Of a stretch of DNA of 64,000 bases, positions 60,901-64,000 are shown piece by piece. Location: positions 1 to 64,000 of the forward strand of contig JACPDX010000007.1 in assembly GCA_016183805.1 (NCBI GenBank), written 5' to 3'. The stretch is from Bacteroidota bacterium (GTDB taxonomy: Bacteria; Bacteroidota; Bacteroidia; Flavobacteriales_E; Vicingaceae). The first letter of the stretch is position 1. Every line of letters begins with the position of its first letter. Both the position numbers and the translations under genes were made by a program. The notes below the pieces were generated by a model that searched no databases, had not been told where the DNA came from, and was given only the letters and a program-made list of their open reading frames with translations.

Positions 60901-61653
60901 GGAGCAAAGGCAGCTATTATCAGGGAGAAAGGTGTAAATGGCGACAGAGAAATGGCTTACTCTTTATTCTTGGCTGGTTTTGATGTAAAAGATGTACACA
61001 TGACTGATTTAATTGCTGGAAGAGAAGATTTGTCGGATGTAAACATGATAGTTTTTGTGGGCGGATTCTCTAATTCTGATGTGTTGGGTTCGGCAAAAGG
61101 TTGGGCCGGAGCATTTTTGTTTAACCCGAAAGCAAAACAAGCGTTAGATAATTTCTATGCACGAAAAGATACCTTGAGTTTAGGAGTTTGTAATGGTTGC
61201 CAATTGATGATGGAATTGGGTTTAGTAAAATCTAAAGGAAAAACACAATCAATGCATCACAATGCTTCCGGCAAATTTGAATCTACCTTTTTGGGGGTAA
61301 CGGTTCAAGAAAATAAATCTGTTTTATTGTCTTCGTTAGCAGGAAGCAGTTTAGGAATTTGGGTAGCACATGGCGATGGCAGGTTTATGTTTGAAGGCGA
61401 AGAAACCGACTACAACATTGCATTAAAATACAACTACGATAATTATCCAGGTAACCCAAATGGCTCGGAATACAATACTGCTGGTATTGTTTCTGATTGT
61501 GGACGACATTTAGCCATGATGCCGCACTTGGAGCGTATTATTTTCCCTTGGCAAGCACCATATTATCCAACAGATAAAAAACAAGATGAAGTTACCCCTT
61601 GGTTCGAAGCATTTGTAAATGCTCGTAAATGGGTGGAAACGGTAAGTAAATAG
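57967..61653 (+). CDS. purL: phosphoribosylformylglycinamidine synthase (large single-chain form)
   Basis: ATP- and glutamine-dependent conversion of FGAR to FGAM in purine synthesis. 1228 residues, the full one-chain form. N-terminal PurS-like part, then two ATP-binding halves ([71 protein letters not shown]). A C-terminal class I glutaminase carries the nucleophile Cys in [15 protein letters not shown] (about 1076-1090) and a His region in [13 protein letters not shown]. No frameshifts. Followed by a symmetrical terminator shared with the DUF3467 gene. Confidence 0.97.
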   Translation: [1228 protein letters not shown]

Positions 61654-61693
61654 AACTAAAAAAGGGATTCAATCGAATCCCTTTTTTAGTTCT
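61652..61693. terminator. bidirectional terminator shared by purL and the DUF3467 gene
   Basis: Perfect 19-bp arms: AGAACTAAAAAAGGGATTC (61652-61670) and its reverse complement (61675-61693), loop AATC. The A/T runs flank the GC part of the stem on both sides, and the arms include parts of both stop codons. Confidence 0.92.
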
Positions 61694-62003
61694 AAGCTTC
61701 AGCAGTTGGTCCGCCAAAGTTGAGTGGAATACCACCAGCTTCAATGTCTTTAATTTTACCGTTTTTTGCTTCAAACTTGTGTATGTTGTCTTGTAATGCA
61801 AGCAACAACCGTTTGGCATGTTCGGGAGTCATTAAAATTCTCGATTTTACCTTTGCTTTAGGTACACCCGGCATTACTCTAATAAAATCTATTACAAATT
61901 CAGAGTTGGAGTGGCTTATAATAGCAAGGTTTGAATATATTCCTTCAGCAATTTCTTCGGTTAACTCAATGTTTAACTGATTGTCGTTTTGTTTTTCGCT
62001 CAT
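61692..62003 (-). CDS. DUF3467 family protein
   Basis: 103 residues: NIELTEEIAEGIYSNLAIISHSNSEFVIDFIRVMPG (about 11-46), KAKVKSRILMTPEHAKRLLLALQDNI, and a C-terminal GGIPLNFGGP. This is the compact DUF3467 fold, found beside RNA polymerase genes in many Bacteroidota. Here it lies downstream of rpoC on the same strand with 137 bases between. Function not known. Confidence 0.92.
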   Translation of the reverse strand: MSEKQNDNQLNIELTEEIAEGIYSNLAIISHSNSEFVIDFIRVMPGVPKAKVKSRILMTPEHAKRLLLALQDNIHKFEAKNGKIKDIEAGGIPLNFGGPTAEA

Positions 62004-62069
62004 TTTCTTGAGTTTAAAGTTTATAAAGTATGAAAGTTTATAAAGTTAGTGTTTGTTTTTGATTAAAAA

Positions 62070-62119
62070 AAAGTCCGAAGTTCAAAATTGGAATTGCTTC
62101 CAGCTTTGGTCTTCGGACT
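62070..62119. repeat. intergenic inverted repeat between rpoC and the DUF3467 gene
   Basis: AAGTCCGAAG (62070-62079) and CTTCGGACTT (62110-62119) with a 30-base spacer. The word GCTTTGGTCTTCGG recalls GCTTTAGTCTTCGGTCTTCC at about 22180-22199, so the two gaps may hold members of one dispersed family. Confidence 0.55.
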
Positions 62120-62140
62120 TCAAACTTTTCAATAAATAAA

Positions 62141-64000
62141 TTAATCTTCTACAATTACTTCTTTTTTAGCAGATAAAAGTTGATTGTAATCTTCTTTGTT
62201 ACCAACTATGTAGTCTCTAAACTCACGTAGTCCGGTACCCGCAGGTATTAATTTACCAACAATTACATTTTCTTTTAATCCTAACAAATCATCAGTTTTA
62301 CCTCTAACAGCAGCTTCGTTCAATACTTTTGTAGTTTCTTGGAACGATGCAGCAGAAATAAAGCTGTCTGTTTGTAACGAAGCTCTTGTAATACCTTGAA
62401 TAATTGCACTTGAAGTTGCAGGAACGGCTTGTCTTGCGACTACCACTTTTTTATCCATACGTTTTAATTTAGAGTTTTCATCTCTTAATTGACGTAATGA
62501 TACAATTTGTCCAAGTTTTAATACTTCAGAATCTCCATGATCAGTAATAATCATTTTATCGTAAATCCAGTCGTTTTCTGTCATAAAATCTAATTTATTA
62601 ACGATTGAATTTTCTAAGAATGATGTATCACCCTGGTCAACGATATATACTTTACGCATCATCTGTCTAACGATAACTTCAAAGTGTTTGTCATTGATTT
62701 TTACACCTTGTAAACGATAAACTTCCTGAACCTCATTAACAATATATTCCTGAACAGCAGTTGGGCCTTTAATGGCAAGTATATCAGATGGAGTTATTGA
62801 ACCTTCAGACAATGGAGAGCCGGCTTTAACGAAATCATTTTCTTGTACAAGAATATGTTTAGATAAGTTAACCAAATATTTGGCAACTTGCCCGCTTTTC
62901 GATTCAATAATAATTTCTCTGTTACCTCTTTTAATTTTACCAAAAGAAACAATACCATCAATTTCTGTAACAACAGCAGGGTTTGAAGGATTTCTTGCCT
63001 CAAACATCTCTGTTACACTTGGTAAACCACCTGTAATATCGGAAGATGAACCGGAAACTCTAGGTATTTTTACTAAAATATCACCACCACCTACTTTATC
63101 ACCTTCATTAACAATGATGTGAGAGCCTACCGGTAAGTTGTAAGTTCTTAATAATTCTTTTTTGTTGTTAACAATGGTAAGTACAGGAATTTTCTTTTTG
63201 TCTTTGATTTCTGAAATTACTTTTTCAGTAAAGCCTGTTTGCTCATCCGATTCTTCTTTATAGGTAACTCCTAATTCAAAATTTTCGAAAGCAACAATAC
63301 CATCAACCTCAGTAAGGATTACGGCATTGTAAGGATCCCATTCACAAATTTTAGTTCCTTTAGCTATTTTTTGTCCGTTTTCAACAAATATTTGAGAACC
63401 ATAAGGGATGTTGTTGGTTGTTAGAACAACACCTGTTTTTGGATCAACAATTTTCATTTCAGCAGAACGTCCGATAACATAAGTATCTGTTCCTGTTTTA
63501 GATTTTTTATCTACAGTTCTTAATTCTTCAACTTCAACTTTACCATCGTATTTTGCTACAATGTTGTTTTCACCTGTAATTTTAGATGCTGTACCACCAA
63601 TGTGGAACGTTCTAAGTGTTAACTGTGTACCCGGCTCACCAATTGATTGGGCAGCAATCACACCAACAGCTTCACCTTTTTGAACAATTCTTCCTGTTGC
63701 TAAATTTCTTCCGTAACATTTAGCACAAACTCCTCTTTTTAACTCACAAGTTAAAACCGAACGAATCTCTACTTCATCAATTCCTGCATCAACAATAGTT
63801 TGGGCAATGTCTTCATTAATTAATTCACCCGACTCAATCAATAATGCTTCGGTTTTTGGATGGAAAATGTCATGAACACTTGATCTACCTACAATTTTAT
63901 CAAATAATGATTCAACAACTTCATCGTTATTCATTAAAGCAGTTGCAATTAAACCTCTTAATGTACCGCAATCAGGTTCAGTAATAACTACATCTTGTGC
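62141..64000 (-). CDS. rpoC: DNA-directed RNA polymerase subunit beta' (C-terminal part), cut by window edge
   Basis: The visible 620 codons are the C-terminal part of RpoC; the frame is open to base 64000 (its first visible residues, at the window edge, read [20 protein letters not shown]), so the ATG at 63934 is internal. Landmarks: [21 protein letters not shown] (with EPDCGT, the second zinc site), [24 protein letters not shown] (trigger loop), and near the C-terminus [21 protein letters not shown]-like [20 protein letters not shown]. Contains a Bacteroidota-type insert of SBHM repeats. Catalytic core subunit of transcription; rpoB is expected beyond the right edge. Confidence 0.97.
   Translation of the reverse strand, partial: AQDVVITEPDCGTLRGLIATALMNNDEVVESLFDKIVGRSSVHDIFHPKTEALLIESGELINEDIAQTIVDAGIDEVEIRSVLTCELKRGVCAKCYGRNLATGRIVQKGEAVGVIAAQSIGEPGTQLTLRTFHIGGTASKITGENNIVAKYDGKVEVEELRTVDKKSKTGTDTYVIGRSAEMKIVDPKTGVVLTTNNIPYGSQIFVENGQKIAKGTKICEWDPYNAVILTEVDGIVAFENFELGVTYKEESDEQTGFTEKVISEIKDKKKIPVLTIVNNKKELLRTYNLPVGSHIIVNEGDKVGGGDILVKIPRVSGSSSDITGGLPSVTEMFEARNPSNPAVVTEIDGIVSFGKIKRGNREIIIESKSGQVAKYLVNLSKHILVQENDFVKAGSPLSEGSITPSDILAIKGPTAVQEYIVNEVQEVYRLQGVKINDKHFEVIVRQMMRKVYIVDQGDTSFLENSIVNKLDFMTENDWIYDKMIITDHGDSEVLKLGQIVSLRQLRDENSKLKRMDKKVVVARQAVPATSSAIIQGITRASLQTDSFISAASFQETTKVLNEAAVRGKTDDLLGLKENVIVGKLIPAGTGLREFRDYIVGNKEDYNQLLSAKKEVIVED

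Overview
The window is AT-rich bacterial DNA from a member of the Bacteroidota, most likely a Flavobacteriales relative. The lineage markers are a PorP/SprF protein, a gliding-motility-type C-terminal sorting domain on a giant SprB-like adhesin, an HYC_CC_PP-type small protein, an OstA-like protein, a DUF4369-type TlpA thioredoxin, sparse Shine-Dalgarno sequences and Bacteroidota-style intergenic inverted repeats. Both edges cut genes: dnaB on the left (5' end missing) and rpoC on the right (minus strand, 5' end missing).

Layout. Bases 1-19300 are mostly housekeeping: dnaB, a secreted conserved protein, upp, a polysaccharide deacetylase abutting radC, radA, an ECF sigma/zinc-finger anti-sigma pair, an M13 peptidase, an AlkC/AlkD-type alkylation repair protein, a broken thiolase, a DUF1801/YdeI protein, relA/spoT, a Fur-family regulator, a STAS protein and purA. 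Bases 19300-28150 hold a broken uracil-DNA-glycosylase-like gene, an OstA-like protein, a TlpA-like thioredoxin, an HYC_CC_PP / TonB receptor / HMA-domain metal cassette, tRNA-Asn and a PfkB kinase. Bases 28490-37590 are a type IX secretion block: an SprB-like adhesin interrupted by one in-frame TGA, a PorP/SprF protein and an OmpA/PD40 protein. On the opposite strand lies tetrapyrrole synthesis, with a fused hemA-hemC gene overlapping hemD.

Bases 40700-47300 form a clade-II-type nitrous oxide reductase cluster: cytochrome c, nosZ, an integral membrane protein, nosL, nosD, nosF and nosY. Around it are a fasciclin lipoprotein, an Ala/Glu-rich lipoprotein, an acetyl-CoA hydrolase/transferase, and an operon of RIC (ScdA/YtfE), an Rrf2 regulator with three cysteines and a Crp/Fnr regulator with four N-terminal cysteines. 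Boxes of the form TGAY-N4-RTCA, as expected for a Crp/Fnr protein, lie upstream of the cytochrome-nosZ unit, the fasciclin gene and the acetyl-CoA hydrolase gene. This suggests a local low-oxygen/nitric-oxide regulon, which is inference. The window ends with a B12-dependent ribonucleotide reductase, a second sigma factor with a membrane-anchored partner, purL, a DUF3467 gene and rpoC.

Most unusual observations: (1) the middle of nosL is replaced by about 135 bases of GC-rich DNA whose minus strand reads as an O-antigen ligase/polymerase fragment, leaving the gene's total length in frame, which points to a chimeric assembly or a very recent insertion; (2) three other genes are broken by single discrete lesions; (3) a glutamyl-tRNA reductase-hydroxymethylbilane synthase fusion; (4) three 13-bp Crp/Fnr-like boxes spaced exactly 23 bp apart upstream of the adhesin.
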